From Alkalilimnicola ehrlichii (GTDB taxonomy: Bacteria > Pseudomonadota > Gammaproteobacteria > Nitrococcales > AK92), in assembly GCF_003399765.1 (NCBI RefSeq), contig NZ_NFZV01000015.1:1-64000 (forward strand): a stretch of DNA of 64,000 nucleotides. The letters are read 5' to 3'. Position numbers and translations under genes: made by a program. Shown one piece after another: positions 38,679-47,439 of the stretch (within the stretch, counting starts at the first letter, position 1; the number at the start of each line of letters is the position of its first letter). Under the pieces are notes generated by a model. That model ran no database searches, was not told the DNA's origin, and was given only the letters and a program-made list of their open reading frames with translations.

Positions 38679-40016
38679 TTGTCCGCACATGGTAGCCCCA
38701 ATACGGTAAAGTTTCACGTCTCGCCCGGTGGCGCCTTGCAGGGCAAGTTGCGCGTACCGGGCGATAAATCGATTTCTCATCGCTCGATTATGTTGGGCTC
38801 CTTGGCCGCTGGCGTCAGCGAGGTAAGCGGTTTCCTGGAAGGCGCCGATGCACTGGCGACGCTGGCGGCGTTTCGCGCCATGGGCGTTGAAATCGAGGGG
38901 CCGGAACAAGGGCGCTTGCGTATCCACGGTGTTGGGCTACACGGCTTGCAAGCGCCTGCGGCGCCGTTGGATCTAGGTAACTCCGGTACCTCGATGCGAC
39001 TCCTCTGCGGCCTATTGGCCGGCCAGACGTTCGACGTCGAGTTGGTTGGCGATCAGTCGCTATCGCGGCGACCCATGCAACGCGTCACCGGCCCGCTCGC
39101 CAGTATGGGTGCACGGATCGAAGCGACCGATGCCGGTACCGCGCCTTTGCGAATTCATGGTAACCCCAACTTGCAGAGCCTGGCCTACCGGATGCCCGTT
39201 GCCAGCGCGCAAGTTAAATCCGCTATTTTGCTGGCCGGCCTTTATGCCAGAGGACAGACCTGCGTGACCGAGCCGGCGCCTACGCGGGACCATACCGAGC
39301 GCATGCTGCGTGGTTTTGGTTACCCTATCGACGTGTCGGGAGAAACCGCGTGTTTAGAGGGCGGCGGATGCTTGCAGCCGACGCATGTCGAAGTGCCGGC
39401 GGATATTTCCTCCGCGGCCTTCTTCTTAGTCGGCGCGAGTATTGCGGAGGGTTCCGACATCGTGCTGGAGCACGTCGGCATCAATCCTACCCGCACCGGT
39501 ATCATCGATATTCTTCGATTGATGGGAGCTTCCATCGAGCTTTCGAACCAGCGCGAGGTCGGCGGCGAGCCGGTGGCCGACATCCGGGTCGTGTCCCAGC
39601 CGTTGCAGGGTATCGAGGTGCCGCCGGAGTTGGTTCCGCTTGCCATCGACGAATTCCCGGCCATCTTCATAGCCGCGGCGTGTGCCGAAGGCGAAACCGT
39701 GGTGACCGGTGCCGAGGAGTTGCGGGTTAAGGAAAGCGACCGTATTTCTACTATGGCCGACGGTCTGGTAGCGCTCGGCATCGATGCGCGCCCGCAACCC
39801 GACGGCATCCGCATTCGCGGCGGGCAACTGACCGGCGGCCGGATTAACAGCCATGGCGACCATCGTATCGCTATGGCTTTTGCTATGGCGGCGCTCAGGG
39901 CTAACGGGGCGATAACCATCGACGATTGCGCCAACGTCAACACCTCCTTCCCCGGCTTTGTCGAGTTGGCGCAGACGGCCGGATTGCAGGTCGCTGCCGA
40001 AGCGGCAGAGGAGTAG
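38679..40016 (+). CDS. aroA: 5-enolpyruvylshikimate-3-phosphate synthase
   Basis: AroA joins PEP to shikimate-3-phosphate. The 445-residue protein has LRVPGDKSISHRSIMLGSLAAG with the substrate lysine, LGNSGTSMRLLCGLLAGQ, PMQRVTGPLASMGA, KSAILLAGLYARG, and RVKESDRISTMADGL. The GNSGTS motif (serine where plants and class I enzymes have GNAGTA) marks the less common class. The start is a TTG at 38679 supported by TAAGGAG seven nt upstream. An ATG upstream, inside tyrA, has no site. cmk follows after 6 bp. Confidence 0.94.
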   Translation: MSAHGSPNTVKFHVSPGGALQGKLRVPGDKSISHRSIMLGSLAAGVSEVSGFLEGADALATLAAFRAMGVEIEGPEQGRLRIHGVGLHGLQAPAAPLDLGNSGTSMRLLCGLLAGQTFDVELVGDQSLSRRPMQRVTGPLASMGARIEATDAGTAPLRIHGNPNLQSLAYRMPVASAQVKSAILLAGLYARGQTCVTEPAPTRDHTERMLRGFGYPIDVSGETACLEGGGCLQPTHVEVPADISSAAFFLVGASIAEGSDIVLEHVGINPTRTGIIDILRLMGASIELSNQREVGGEPVADIRVVSQPLQGIEVPPELVPLAIDEFPAIFIAAACAEGETVVTGAEELRVKESDRISTMADGLVALGIDARPQPDGIRIRGGQLTGGRINSHGDHRIAMAFAMAALRANGAITIDDCANVNTSFPGFVELAQTAGLQVAAEAAEE

Positions 40017-40022
40017 CGGTCG

Positions 40023-40727
40023 ATGGCGGAGCAGATACCGGTCATTACCATCGACGGCCCTGGCGGTTCCGGTAAAGGCACCATCGCCCGCCTGCTCGGA
40101 GAGCGTTTGGGATGGCATTTTCTCGATAGCGGCGCCTTGTACCGTGTGCTGGGCTTGTACGCCGAACGAAGCGGTGTTGCACTGGACGACGAGGCAGGCT
40201 TGACCGTCTTAGCGCATGCGCTGCCGGTCCGTTTCGAAGGTGGCGCGGACGGTGCGCGGGTTTGGTTGGCGGATGACGATGTGACGAGTGAAATCCGGAC
40301 CGAGTATTGTGGGGGGCTAGCATCGAAAGTTGCTGCCTTGCCTCACGTTCGGGCGGCCTTATTGGAGCGGCAGCGGGCTTTTCGGCAGGCGCCGGGCCTG
40401 ATCGCCGACGGCCGCGACATGGGAACGGTCGTTTTTCCCGGCGCTCCGGTCAAAATCTTTCTCACCGCCACCGCCGAGGAGCGTGCCCGCAGGCGTCATA
40501 AGCAGTTGAATGAACAGGGGGTAAGTGTTAACCTCTCTGCCCTTTTAAGGGAGATTGCGGAGCGCGACGAGCGCGATGCCTCGCGCGCAGTCGCCCCCTT
40601 AAAGCCCGCCGACGACGCGGAAATCGTCGACACGACAGAGGTTTCCATTGCATCGGTGGTTGAACGTGTGCTGAATATTGCGGAACGCCGTTTAGGCATT
40701 TCGCTAATAGGGGAAGAACGATTCTAG
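40023..40727 (+). CDS. cmk: Cytidylate kinase
   Basis: Cmk phosphorylates CMP and dCMP. The 234-residue protein has the P-loop [25 protein letters not shown], the CMP-binding [24 protein letters not shown], and the lid region [11 protein letters not shown] with [21 protein letters not shown]. The ATG at 40023 follows GAGGAG, which overlaps the aroA end. A hairpin overlaps its stop codon, separating it from rpsA. Confidence 0.95.
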   Translation: MAEQIPVITIDGPGGSGKGTIARLLGERLGWHFLDSGALYRVLGLYAERSGVALDDEAGLTVLAHALPVRFEGGADGARVWLADDDVTSEIRTEYCGGLASKVAALPHVRAALLERQRAFRQAPGLIADGRDMGTVVFPGAPVKIFLTATAEERARRRHKQLNEQGVSVNLSALLREIAERDERDASRAVAPLKPADDAEIVDTTEVSIASVVERVLNIAERRLGISLIGEERF

Positions 40728-40764
40728 CCCGTTACGGTCTAATCCTGAATCGTTCTTTTGTTTT
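40714..40764 (+). terminator. Hairpin with T-rich tail between cmk and rpsA
   Basis: AAGAACGATTC (40714-40724) pairs perfectly with GAATCGTTCTT (40747-40757), then TTTTGTTTT. The arm overlaps the last codons of cmk. The 22-nt loop is long for a terminator, so it may be a partial terminator or the 5' control element of rpsA, whose mRNA is autoregulated in relatives. Confidence 0.5.
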
Positions 40765-40812
40765 ACTAACCTTAACTTTTAACGTGCCATTTCGGCCGGG
40801 ATCACTAACCAC

Positions 40813-42489
40813 ATGAGCGAAAGCTTTGCAGAACTGTTTGAGGAAAGCCTTGCCAATACCGCGATGCGCCCTGGCGCCATCGTTAACGGTAAGGTGGTGG
40901 CCATCGATAGCGAAACGGTGGTTGTCAACGCGGGCCTGAAGTCCGAAGCGGTTATTCCGCTCGACCAATTCTACGACGAAGAGGGTAACCTTGAAGTCGC
41001 GGTCGGAGACGAGGTCGAAGTTGCGCTGGATGCTGTCGAAGACGGCTTTGGCGAAACTCGTTTATCCCGCGAAAAGGCTAAGCGCGCTCACGCGTGGAAG
41101 TTCCTGGAAGAAGCCTACGAGAAGGGCGATACCGTCACCGGTATGATCAGCGGCAAGGTCAAGGGCGGTTTCACCGTCGACCTCAAGCACATCCGCGCCT
41201 TCTTGCCGGGCTCCTTGGTCGATGTACGTCCGGTGCGCGATACCACTTACCTCGAAGGTAAGGATCTCGAATTCAAAGTTATCAAACTCGATCCGAAGCG
41301 GAACAACGTGGTCGTTTCCCGCCGCGCCGTGGTCGAGGAAGAGTACAGCGCCGAGCGCGAAGCGCTGCTTGAAAAACTGCAGGAAGGCCAAGTTCTGCAG
41401 GGCATCGTCAAGAATCTCACCGATTACGGTGCATTCGTCGACCTTGGCGGTATCGACGGCTTGCTGCATATCACCGATATGGCTTGGAAGCGCGTTAAGC
41501 ATCCGTCCGAGGTGGTCGAAGTCGGTCAGGAGATCGAAGTCAAGGTTCTCAAGTTCGACCGCGAGCGTAATCGCGTGTCGCTAGGCTTGAAACAGCTGGG
41601 CGAAGATCCGTGGAGCAACATCGCGCGTCGCTACACCGAAGGCACCCGCGTATTCGGTAAAGTCACGAACATCACCGATTACGGTTGCTTCGTGGAGATC
41701 GAGCCCGGTGTCGAAGGTCTGGTGCATGTTTCCGAAATGGACTGGACCAACAAGAACATCAACCCGGCCAAAGTTGTCCAAGTGGGCGACGAAACCGAGG
41801 TTATGGTGCTCGATATCGACGAAGAGCGTCGTCGCATTTCCTTGGGTATGAAGCAGTGCCAGTCCAACCCGTGGGACGACTTCGCTGCCAAGCACAAGAA
41901 AGGCGACCGCGTTTCCGGTGCCATCAAGTCGATTACCGATTTCGGTATCTTCGTTGGTCTGGACGGCGGTATCGACGGTCTGGTTCACTTGTCCGACCTT
42001 TCCTGGGCGGAAGCCGGCGAAGAAGTCGTTCGCAACTTCAAGAAGGGCGAAGAAGTCGAGGCCGTCGTTCTCTCTGTGGATCCGGAGCGGGAGCGTATCT
42101 CCCTCGGCATCAAGCAGCTTGAGCAGGATCCGTTCGGCTCCTGGGTTGCCGAGCATCCGAAGGGCAGCATCGTTACCGGTACCGTTAAGGAAGTCGATGC
42201 CAAAGGCGCTGTGATCGATCTGGGCGACGGCATGGAAGGCTACCTACGTGCGTCCGATATCTCCCGCGATCGGGTGGAAGACGCTCGTGCCATCTTGAAG
42301 GAAGGCGAAGAAGTCGAAGCCAAGTTCGTTGCGGTGGACCGCAAGAACCGTGCGATCAGCCTTTCCATCAAAGCCAAGGACATCCAAGAGGAAGCGCAGG
42401 TCATGCAGGACTATGTGCGTCCGGGCAGCGCGGGTACCACCACGCTGGGCGATCTCCTCAAGGAGCAGATGGACAACAAGGGCGAGTAA
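40813..42489 (+). CDS. rpsA: 30S ribosomal protein S1
   Basis: S1 binds mRNA on the 30S subunit. The 558-residue protein has six S1 domains (roughly 20-85, 105-170, 190-260, 275-345, 360-430, 450-520), with repeated units such as [41 protein letters not shown] and [21 protein letters not shown]. The start context has no strong Shine-Dalgarno, as is usual for rpsA, and codon use is highly biased toward optimal codons, as expected for a highly expressed gene. A strong terminator follows. Confidence 0.98.
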   Translation: MSESFAELFEESLANTAMRPGAIVNGKVVAIDSETVVVNAGLKSEAVIPLDQFYDEEGNLEVAVGDEVEVALDAVEDGFGETRLSREKAKRAHAWKFLEEAYEKGDTVTGMISGKVKGGFTVDLKHIRAFLPGSLVDVRPVRDTTYLEGKDLEFKVIKLDPKRNNVVVSRRAVVEEEYSAEREALLEKLQEGQVLQGIVKNLTDYGAFVDLGGIDGLLHITDMAWKRVKHPSEVVEVGQEIEVKVLKFDRERNRVSLGLKQLGEDPWSNIARRYTEGTRVFGKVTNITDYGCFVEIEPGVEGLVHVSEMDWTNKNINPAKVVQVGDETEVMVLDIDEERRRISLGMKQCQSNPWDDFAAKHKKGDRVSGAIKSITDFGIFVGLDGGIDGLVHLSDLSWAEAGEEVVRNFKKGEEVEAVVLSVDPERERISLGIKQLEQDPFGSWVAEHPKGSIVTGTVKEVDAKGAVIDLGDGMEGYLRASDISRDRVEDARAILKEGEEVEAKFVAVDRKNRAISLSIKAKDIQEEAQVMQDYVRPGSAGTTTLGDLLKEQMDNKGE

Positions 42490-42511
42490 TTCGCGCCTTT
42501 AAGTCTCGTCT

Positions 42512-42539
42512 AAAGCGGGGCCGTAACGGCCCCGCTTTT
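42512..42539 (+). terminator. Rho-independent terminator of rpsA
   Basis: AAAGCGGGGCCG pairs with CGGCCCCGCTTT over a TAA loop and ends in TTTT, 22 bp after the rpsA stop. Confidence 0.85.
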
Positions 42540-42590
42540 GAGATTGTCAAAGGCAGGCTTTTAACGCCGGTGTTACCCGAAGACAATCTC
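42540..42590 (+). promoter_or_regulatory. Inverted repeat in the ihfB leader
   Basis: GAGATTGTC (42540-42548) is matched by GACAATCTC (42582-42590) with a 33-nt loop, just after the rpsA terminator and about 110 bp before ihfB. It could be a leader hairpin or a pair of protein sites. No T-run follows. Confidence 0.35.
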
Positions 42591-42702
42591 CTAAGCATCA
42601 CCTTCGCAGATCAAAACCTACCGAGCGGCACATGCCGTTTCGGCACTAGGTGAGGTCCACCCGGGTGGAAGTACGATAACGCCTATCCACTGAGAAACCA
42701 CG

Positions 42703-42993
42703 ATGACCAAATCCGAGCTTATCGAACTCATCGCCTCTAAACAGCAACATCTTGCTTACCGTGATGTAGAACTGGCGGTGAAAACGGTCCTCGAGCGGAT
42801 GAGCGAGGCCTTGGCGACGGGGGAGCGGATAGAGATCCGCGGCTTTGGGAGTTTCTCTCTACATCATCGCCCGCCGCGTATTGGCCGCAATCCGAAGACC
42901 GGCGAGCCGGTTGCCTTGCCCGGCAAGTACGTACCGCATTTCAAACCAGGTAAGCTACTCCGCGAGCGCGTTAACGACGGGCGCGCTGACTGA
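42703..42993 (+). CDS. ihfB: Integration host factor beta subunit
   Basis: IHF bends DNA as an alpha-beta dimer. The 96-residue protein has the HU/IHF fold: [37 protein letters not shown], the [39 protein letters not shown] arm with the intercalating proline region, and a short charged tail. Position after rpsA is the classic gammaproteobacterial one for the beta subunit. Sigma54 promoters such as the one near 1100 commonly need IHF. Confidence 0.96.
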   Translation: MTKSELIELIASKQQHLAYRDVELAVKTVLERMSEALATGERIEIRGFGSFSLHHRPPRIGRNPKTGEPVALPGKYVPHFKPGKLLRERVNDGRAD

Positions 42994-43069
42994 GTAACAC
43001 GAGGGGGCCTATCGTTACCCCTATCGTTTGATTGCTAGCGGTGTTGCTTTTCTGTGCGCTGACTTAAAG

Positions 43070-43093
43070 AAACGGGCCTTCGGGCCCGTTTTT
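43070..43093 (+). terminator. Rho-independent terminator of ihfB
   Basis: AAACGGGCC and GGCCCGTTT close a UUCG tetraloop and are followed by a T-run (43089-43093). It lies 76 bp after the ihfB stop. Confidence 0.88.
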
Positions 43094-43322
43094 ACTTTGT
43101 GCCGGCATAGTTCATAATGGAGGGCGTTGTAAGCGTTAGTGTAGCGCCGAGCCCCTCGACCCTTTCGGCAGTGCAGGGCGGTAACGGCGTTGCGAGGTGT
43201 TGGTGGCCGAGGCTGGGTGCAGCGCAGGGATCGTTCGACCGCGTTGCGTTGCTTGCGATCTGCGTGCCAGAGTTGGGGGCGGTTAAGCTCTCGCCAGATA
43301 TTACCTCACAAGGGAGTCCACA

Positions 43323-43618
43323 ATGGGGAAGATCATCGGCATTATTCTGTTGCTGGTCGTCGTATTGTTCGGCTTAAGCTTTGCGTTGCTTAATGCTCAG
43401 CCCGTGGAATTGGACTATTACCTTGGCATGACCACTATGCCCTTGTCTTTGGCTTTAGTATTAGCGCTTATAGTCGGAGCCCTGTTAGGCGTGTTGGCTT
43501 CCCTAACGATGTGGGTGAGGCAGCGTCGGGAGTTAGCTCGTTTGCGGAAAAAATGGGCTATACCCGGAAGGAGTTGAACGAATTGCGTAAACTTCCTCTG
43601 AAAGACGCTTCCACCTGA
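43323..43618 (+). CDS. lapA: Lipopolysaccharide assembly protein LapA (one frameshift)
   Basis: LapA is a small inner-membrane partner of LapB in controlling LPS synthesis. It has two membrane helices (IIGIILLLVVVLFGLSFALL and PLSLALVLALIVGALLGVLASL), then a basic coiled tail. At 43548-43553 the run AAAAAA lacks one A; restoring it continues RKKMGYTRKELNELRKLPLKDAST to a TGA at 43616-43618, giving 98 residues, near the E. coli size. Uncorrected, it ends early at WAIPGRS. The ATG at 43323 lies after AGGGAG. lapB follows after 85 bp. Confidence 0.88.
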
Positions 43619-43703
43619 TTGTATAACGCGTCCGACCATGTACTTTATCTTAATGCCGCCATCGTGCCCGCTGACCCGGGGCTAGCGGACAGGGTGCCTT
43701 AGC

Positions 43704-44867
43704 ATGCTGGAACTCTTCTGGCTATTGTTGCCGGTAGCTGCCTGGTCAGGCTGGTATATCGGGCGCCGCGACTCGGGGCGACGAAACCGCCAGCAGGCGC
43801 ATTTATCCAGGGACTACTTTCGCGGACTGAACTACATCATCAGTGAACAGCCCGACAAGGCAATCGAAGTGTTCACCCGGATGGTGGAAGTCGACAGCGA
43901 AACGGTCGAAACGCATTTGGCTCTGGGTAACTTATTTCGTCGGCGCGGCGAAGTCGATCGGGCTATTCGTATCCACCAGAATCTTATCGCGCGCCCTTCG
44001 TTAAGCAGCGACCTGCGAGCGCAAGCGCTCCTAGAGCTTGGCGTGGATTATATGCGTGCGGGCCTGCTCGATCGTGCCGAGAGCCTATTCGAACAAGTAG
44101 TTGAGTTTGGGGTGCACGTCGAGGCGGCTCTGCGTCAGCTGCTTGTTATTTACCAGCAGGAAAAAGAGTGGCAGAAGGCCATCGACGCCGCAACGCGGTT
44201 AGAGTCCCGCTCGGGGGCGGCTATGCAAAGCGTCGTCGCACACTTTCATTGCGAGCTGGCCGACAAAGCGATTGCGCAAGGCGATCGCTCCCGGACCAAG
44301 CAATTATTGCGCCGCGCGCTATCGAATGACCCCAACTGCGTTCGCGCAAGTATCCTTACCGGGCGCTTAGAGGCCGGACAGCAGAATTATCGGGGTGCGC
44401 TTAAAGCCTATCAACGCGTAAAGCACCAGGATATCGATTACCTACCGGAGGTGCTGGCGCCGATTCGGGATTGTTACCATCAGCTAGGCCAAACGCCTAA
44501 CATGGTGCGCTACCTAAAGGACTTGTTAGACGAGTATCCGGGACCGGCTCCGATGCTTATGCTGGCAGACCTTCTCCAGGAGCAGCAAGGCGAGCGGGAA
44601 GCTATTGAGTTTGTTGCGACCGAAGTTCGGCGGCGGCCGACGGTGCTTGGTTTGCATCGTCTGATTGAACTGACGGCGGCTGGGGCGGATACGAAAGAGA
44701 GTGCCGGCCGCCAAATCCTGGAAGATGCGTTTGCCGAAGTGCTGCGCGATCGCCCAGGCTACGAATGTAAGCAATGCGGATTCACGGCCAAGTCCCTGTA
44801 CTGGCAATGCCCCAGCTGTAAGTCTTGGTCAACGGTAAAACCGACCCACGCTTTGAAAGGAGATTAG
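43704..44867 (+). CDS. lapB: Lipopolysaccharide assembly protein LapB (YciM)
   Basis: LapB regulates LpxC turnover by FtsH and LPS export. The 387-residue protein has an N-terminal membrane anchor (FWLLLPVAAWSGWYIGRR), a run of TPR helices (about 30-330, beginning YFRGLNYIISEQPDKAIEVFTRMVEVD), and a C-terminal rubredoxin-like metal site with C355, C358, C369 and C372 (CKQCG ... CPSC). All four cysteines are intact. pyrF starts 6 bp downstream. The lapA-lapB-pyrF order is that of E. coli and relatives. Confidence 0.96.
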   Translation: MLELFWLLLPVAAWSGWYIGRRDSGRRNRQQAHLSRDYFRGLNYIISEQPDKAIEVFTRMVEVDSETVETHLALGNLFRRRGEVDRAIRIHQNLIARPSLSSDLRAQALLELGVDYMRAGLLDRAESLFEQVVEFGVHVEAALRQLLVIYQQEKEWQKAIDAATRLESRSGAAMQSVVAHFHCELADKAIAQGDRSRTKQLLRRALSNDPNCVRASILTGRLEAGQQNYRGALKAYQRVKHQDIDYLPEVLAPIRDCYHQLGQTPNMVRYLKDLLDEYPGPAPMLMLADLLQEQQGEREAIEFVATEVRRRPTVLGLHRLIELTAAGADTKESAGRQILEDAFAEVLRDRPGYECKQCGFTAKSLYWQCPSCKSWSTVKPTHALKGD

Positions 44868-44873
44868 CTGCTC

Positions 44874-45598
44874 ATGTCCCAGCCTATAGCCGTCGACGGT
44901 CCTCGCATTCTGGTCGCTCTCGACTTTCCGGATGCGCAAGCGGCTTTGGCTCTTGTCGAGCAGCTCGACCCCGCTCGTTGCCGCTTAAAGGTCGGTAAAG
45001 AGTTGTTTGTCGCTGCGGGCCCTGTGTTTGTGCGCCAGTTGATCGACCAAGGCTATGACGTCTTTCTCGATCTGAAATTTCACGACATCCCCAATACGGT
45101 GGCCTCCGCCTGCCGAGCAGCGGCCGAACTGGGGGTATGGATGGTAAACGTCCATGCCTTGGGCGGTTCTAAGATGATGCGTGCTGCCCGAGAGGCCTTG
45201 GCGGAATTTCCTAACCGGCCGTTGCTGATTGCTGTCACGGTGCTCACCAGTCACGATGCCGAAAGCTTAGCCGAGATCGGCTTGCAGGAGGCACCGGCAG
45301 CGGCGGTCGCTCGCTTAGCGCGCCTGGTTGACGCATCGGGCTTGGATGGCGTCGTGTGCTCCGCACGCGAGGCTGCGTTGCTGCGCGAGCAGCGTGGCCC
45401 CGACTTTAAATTAGTATGCCCGGGTATAGGCCCAGCGGCGCAGTTCAGGACGATCAGTCCCGCATCACAACGCCTGCCGATGCGATCGATTTGGGGGTTG
45501 ATTATATGGTGATAGGGCGTCCCATCACCCGTGCGACAGATCCCCTGGCCGCATTGGCTAAGATCGAAAAGGAAATTGGCAAACGCGGAAAAGCTTGA
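44874..45598 (+). CDS. pyrF: Orotidine 5'-phosphate decarboxylase (one frameshift)
   Basis: PyrF makes UMP. The corrected 241-residue barrel protein has [14 protein letters not shown], the catalytic [11 protein letters not shown] (D-x-K-x-x-D set), and [14 protein letters not shown]. The break is at the CCCGGG run at 45419-45424; one extra base gives [17 protein letters not shown], which keeps the phosphate-binding arginine of the PGIRP motif, then [14 protein letters not shown]. Placing the missing base a little later would replace that arginine by glycine, so the earlier site is preferred. It completes the lapAB-pyrF operon. Confidence 0.92.
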
Positions 45599-45633
45599 TA
45601 ATTTTCTCTTTGAGCGGCTCGGGGGAGTCGCTT

Positions 45634-45656
45634 TCTCGCCATCTGATGTGGCGAGA
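45634..45656. terminator. Hairpin after pyrF
   Basis: TCTCGCCA and TGGCGAGA pair over a 7-nt loop between pyrF and the comEA-like gene. No T-run; it could be a weak terminator or mRNA-end hairpin. Confidence 0.4.
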
Positions 45657-45685
45657 TCTACTCCATGGAATAGGAGAATAATAAA

Positions 45686-45949
45686 ATGAAGTTTACACGC
45701 CTTCTGTTATTGGCGTTTGCGCTTTTCTTTACTACCGCCGTAGCGGTGGCCGATGTCGTTAATCTCAATTCCGCCGATGCCGAAGCTTTGGCTGCGGTTC
45801 TGCAAGGGGTAGGAGAGCAACGGGCGGAAGCCATTGTGGCCTATCGAAACGAGCACGGTCCGTTTCGGACGGTTGAGGAGCTACTTGAAGTGAAGGGAAT
45901 CGGTTCGGCAACCTTGGACGCCAACCGAGATCGTATTACCCTTGAGTAG
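45686..45949 (+). CDS. ComEA-like helix-hairpin-helix protein
   Basis: This 87-residue protein has a signal peptide (MKFTRLLLLAFALFFTTAVAVA, cut after about 22) and one helix-hairpin-helix pair: VNLNSADAEALAAVLQGVGEQRAEAIVAYRNEHGPFRTVEELLEVKGIGSATLDANRDRITL. ComEA-type proteins bind DNA in the periplasm; this short form may help pull in DNA during natural transformation, but other competence genes are not in this window. TAGGAGAATAA precedes the ATG. Confidence 0.9.
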   Translation: MKFTRLLLLAFALFFTTAVAVADVVNLNSADAEALAAVLQGVGEQRAEAIVAYRNEHGPFRTVEELLEVKGIGSATLDANRDRITLE

Positions 45950-45971
45950 CCGTTTTGTCAGGCTTTGAAAA

Positions 45972-45993
45972 AAGGCCGCGTCTATGCGGCCTT
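45972..45993 (+). terminator. Terminator-like hairpin after comEA-like gene
   Basis: AAGGCCGC pairs with GCGGCCTT over 6 nt, with A-rich sequence upstream and CTTCTC downstream. The T-tail is short. Confidence 0.55.
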
Positions 45994-46200
45994 CTCGGTA
46001 GCCGTCTGCTTCTCCTACCTACCTGTTTACCGAATACCTTGAGAAATGCCTGCCGCTACCGCAGATAGGTGGAAGCTATCGTTTACCCCTAGCTGGGTAC
46101 TGCAATAGCCCCTCCTAGGCGGTTTACAGTTCGCAGCTTCGCGCGGTTAAGCCCGAGGGGCGCTTCAACGGATCAAGTGCTGGCGAGCTTGGTCGACATG

Positions 46201-46217
46201 CGGCACGTTCCGTGCCG
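46201..46217. promoter_or_regulatory. Inverted repeat upstream of galU
   Basis: CGGCACG/CGTGCCG (3-nt loop) lies 38 bp before the galU start. It could be an operator or a leader hairpin. The rest of 46000-46255 shows no gene. Confidence 0.35.
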
Positions 46218-46255
46218 TATCAATCAAGATGCTGGCGGTTACTAAGGAACGGTTT

Positions 46256-47164
46256 ATGCAGCAGAAGATTCGCAAGGCAGTGCTACCGGTCGCCGGCCTA
46301 GGCACGCGATTTCTCCCGGCGACTAAGGCCAACCCGAAAGAGATGCTGCCGGTGGTAGATAAGCCCTTAGTTCAATACGCGGCGGAAGAAGCTATCGCCG
46401 CAGGCATTGAGGTGCTGATCTTTATTACCGGGCGTAACAAACGCTCGATCCCCGATCACTTCGATAAAGCCTACGAGCTTGAAACCGAGCTTGAAAGCCG
46501 CGGCAAAATGAAACGGCTCGACGAAGTTCGCGGGATTATTCCGAAAGGCGTTACCTGTATCTATATTCGTCAAGCCGAGGCGCACGGCTTAGGTCATGCC
46601 GTTGGCTGCGCCGAAGCGGTGGTGGGTAACGAGCCCTTTGCTGTCATGTTGGCGGACGATTTAATCGATACGAATGGCGTGCCCTGCATGAAGCGCATGG
46701 TGGAACGTTATGAACGTCATGGAGGTAGTTTAATTGGCGTCGAACGGGTACCCCAAGAGCATACCGAGCGTTATGGGATCGTATCGACGAGTGATTTCAG
46801 GCCGCGTCTAGGGCGGGTGAATGCGATCGTCGAGAAACCGAAGCCGGAGAATGCGCCAAGCAATCTGGGCGTCGTGGGGCGTTACATTCTCAGCCCGTCG
46901 ATTTTCCAAATTCTCCGGCGGACTAAGCCGGGTGCGGGTGGGGAAGTGCAGCTGACGGACGCTATTGCGGAATTGCTGGCCCAAGAGTCGGTGTTTGCCT
47001 ATGAGTTCGAAGGACGCCGATACGACTGCGGCGATAAGCTTGGCTATTTACAGGCTACGGTAGAGTATGCCCTCAAGCATCCCGAGTTGGGCCCTGATTT
47101 TGCCGCTTACTTGAGCCGTATGCAGCAGAGTAGGCCGCAGCAAGCCATTGCAGGCATACGTTAG
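46256..47164 (+). CDS. galU: UTP-glucose-1-phosphate uridylyltransferase
   Basis: GalU makes UDP-glucose for envelope sugars and trehalose. The 302-residue nucleotidyltransferase has KAVLPVAGLGTRFLPATKANPKEMLPVVDKPLVQYAAEEA, with GLGTRFLP and the catalytic lysine, then FITGRNKRSIPDHFD, RQAEAHGLGHAV, VMLADDLI and GRRYDCGDKLGYLQATVE. The ATG at 46256 follows AAGGAA; an in-frame upstream ATG at 46229 is less likely. It appears monocistronic. Confidence 0.96.
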   Translation: MQQKIRKAVLPVAGLGTRFLPATKANPKEMLPVVDKPLVQYAAEEAIAAGIEVLIFITGRNKRSIPDHFDKAYELETELESRGKMKRLDEVRGIIPKGVTCIYIRQAEAHGLGHAVGCAEAVVGNEPFAVMLADDLIDTNGVPCMKRMVERYERHGGSLIGVERVPQEHTERYGIVSTSDFRPRLGRVNAIVEKPKPENAPSNLGVVGRYILSPSIFQILRRTKPGAGGEVQLTDAIAELLAQESVFAYEFEGRRYDCGDKLGYLQATVEYALKHPELGPDFAAYLSRMQQSRPQQAIAGIR

Positions 47165-47302
47165 ATCGTTATTTAGAACCGAGGTGCTGACCGGGGGCGT
47201 CAGAGCGGCTCGTCTCTGCGCTCTCGGTGTGTTCTCCGTTTGGTGGAAAAGCAACGTAATAATAATTGTCCGGTGTTTCCTTGGCGCAAGATGCGGCGAA
47301 GT

Positions 47303-47332
47303 TTGCGAATACCCCCCTGCCTTTGCTATACA
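47303..47332 (+). promoter_or_regulatory. Sigma70-type promoter for aldolase-SDR pair
   Basis: TTGCGA (47303-47308) and TATACA (47327-47332) are separated by 18 bp, 108 bp upstream of the start at 47440. Confidence 0.5.
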
Positions 47333-47439
47333 AGATGAAGAGGTGTATTGCGTTTGTGTGACTTGTGCAGCGCCGCGCCGATGGATATCGCTATCGTAAA
47401 ACAGCCTGGAAGACTGTTTTTCCTACAAGGAGGTATGTA

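Noticed and set aside
45437-45438. pyrF frameshift placed at GG 45437-45438
   Set aside because: That placement would turn the conserved phosphate-binding arginine into glycine; placing it at 45419-45424 keeps the PG-x-R-P motif.
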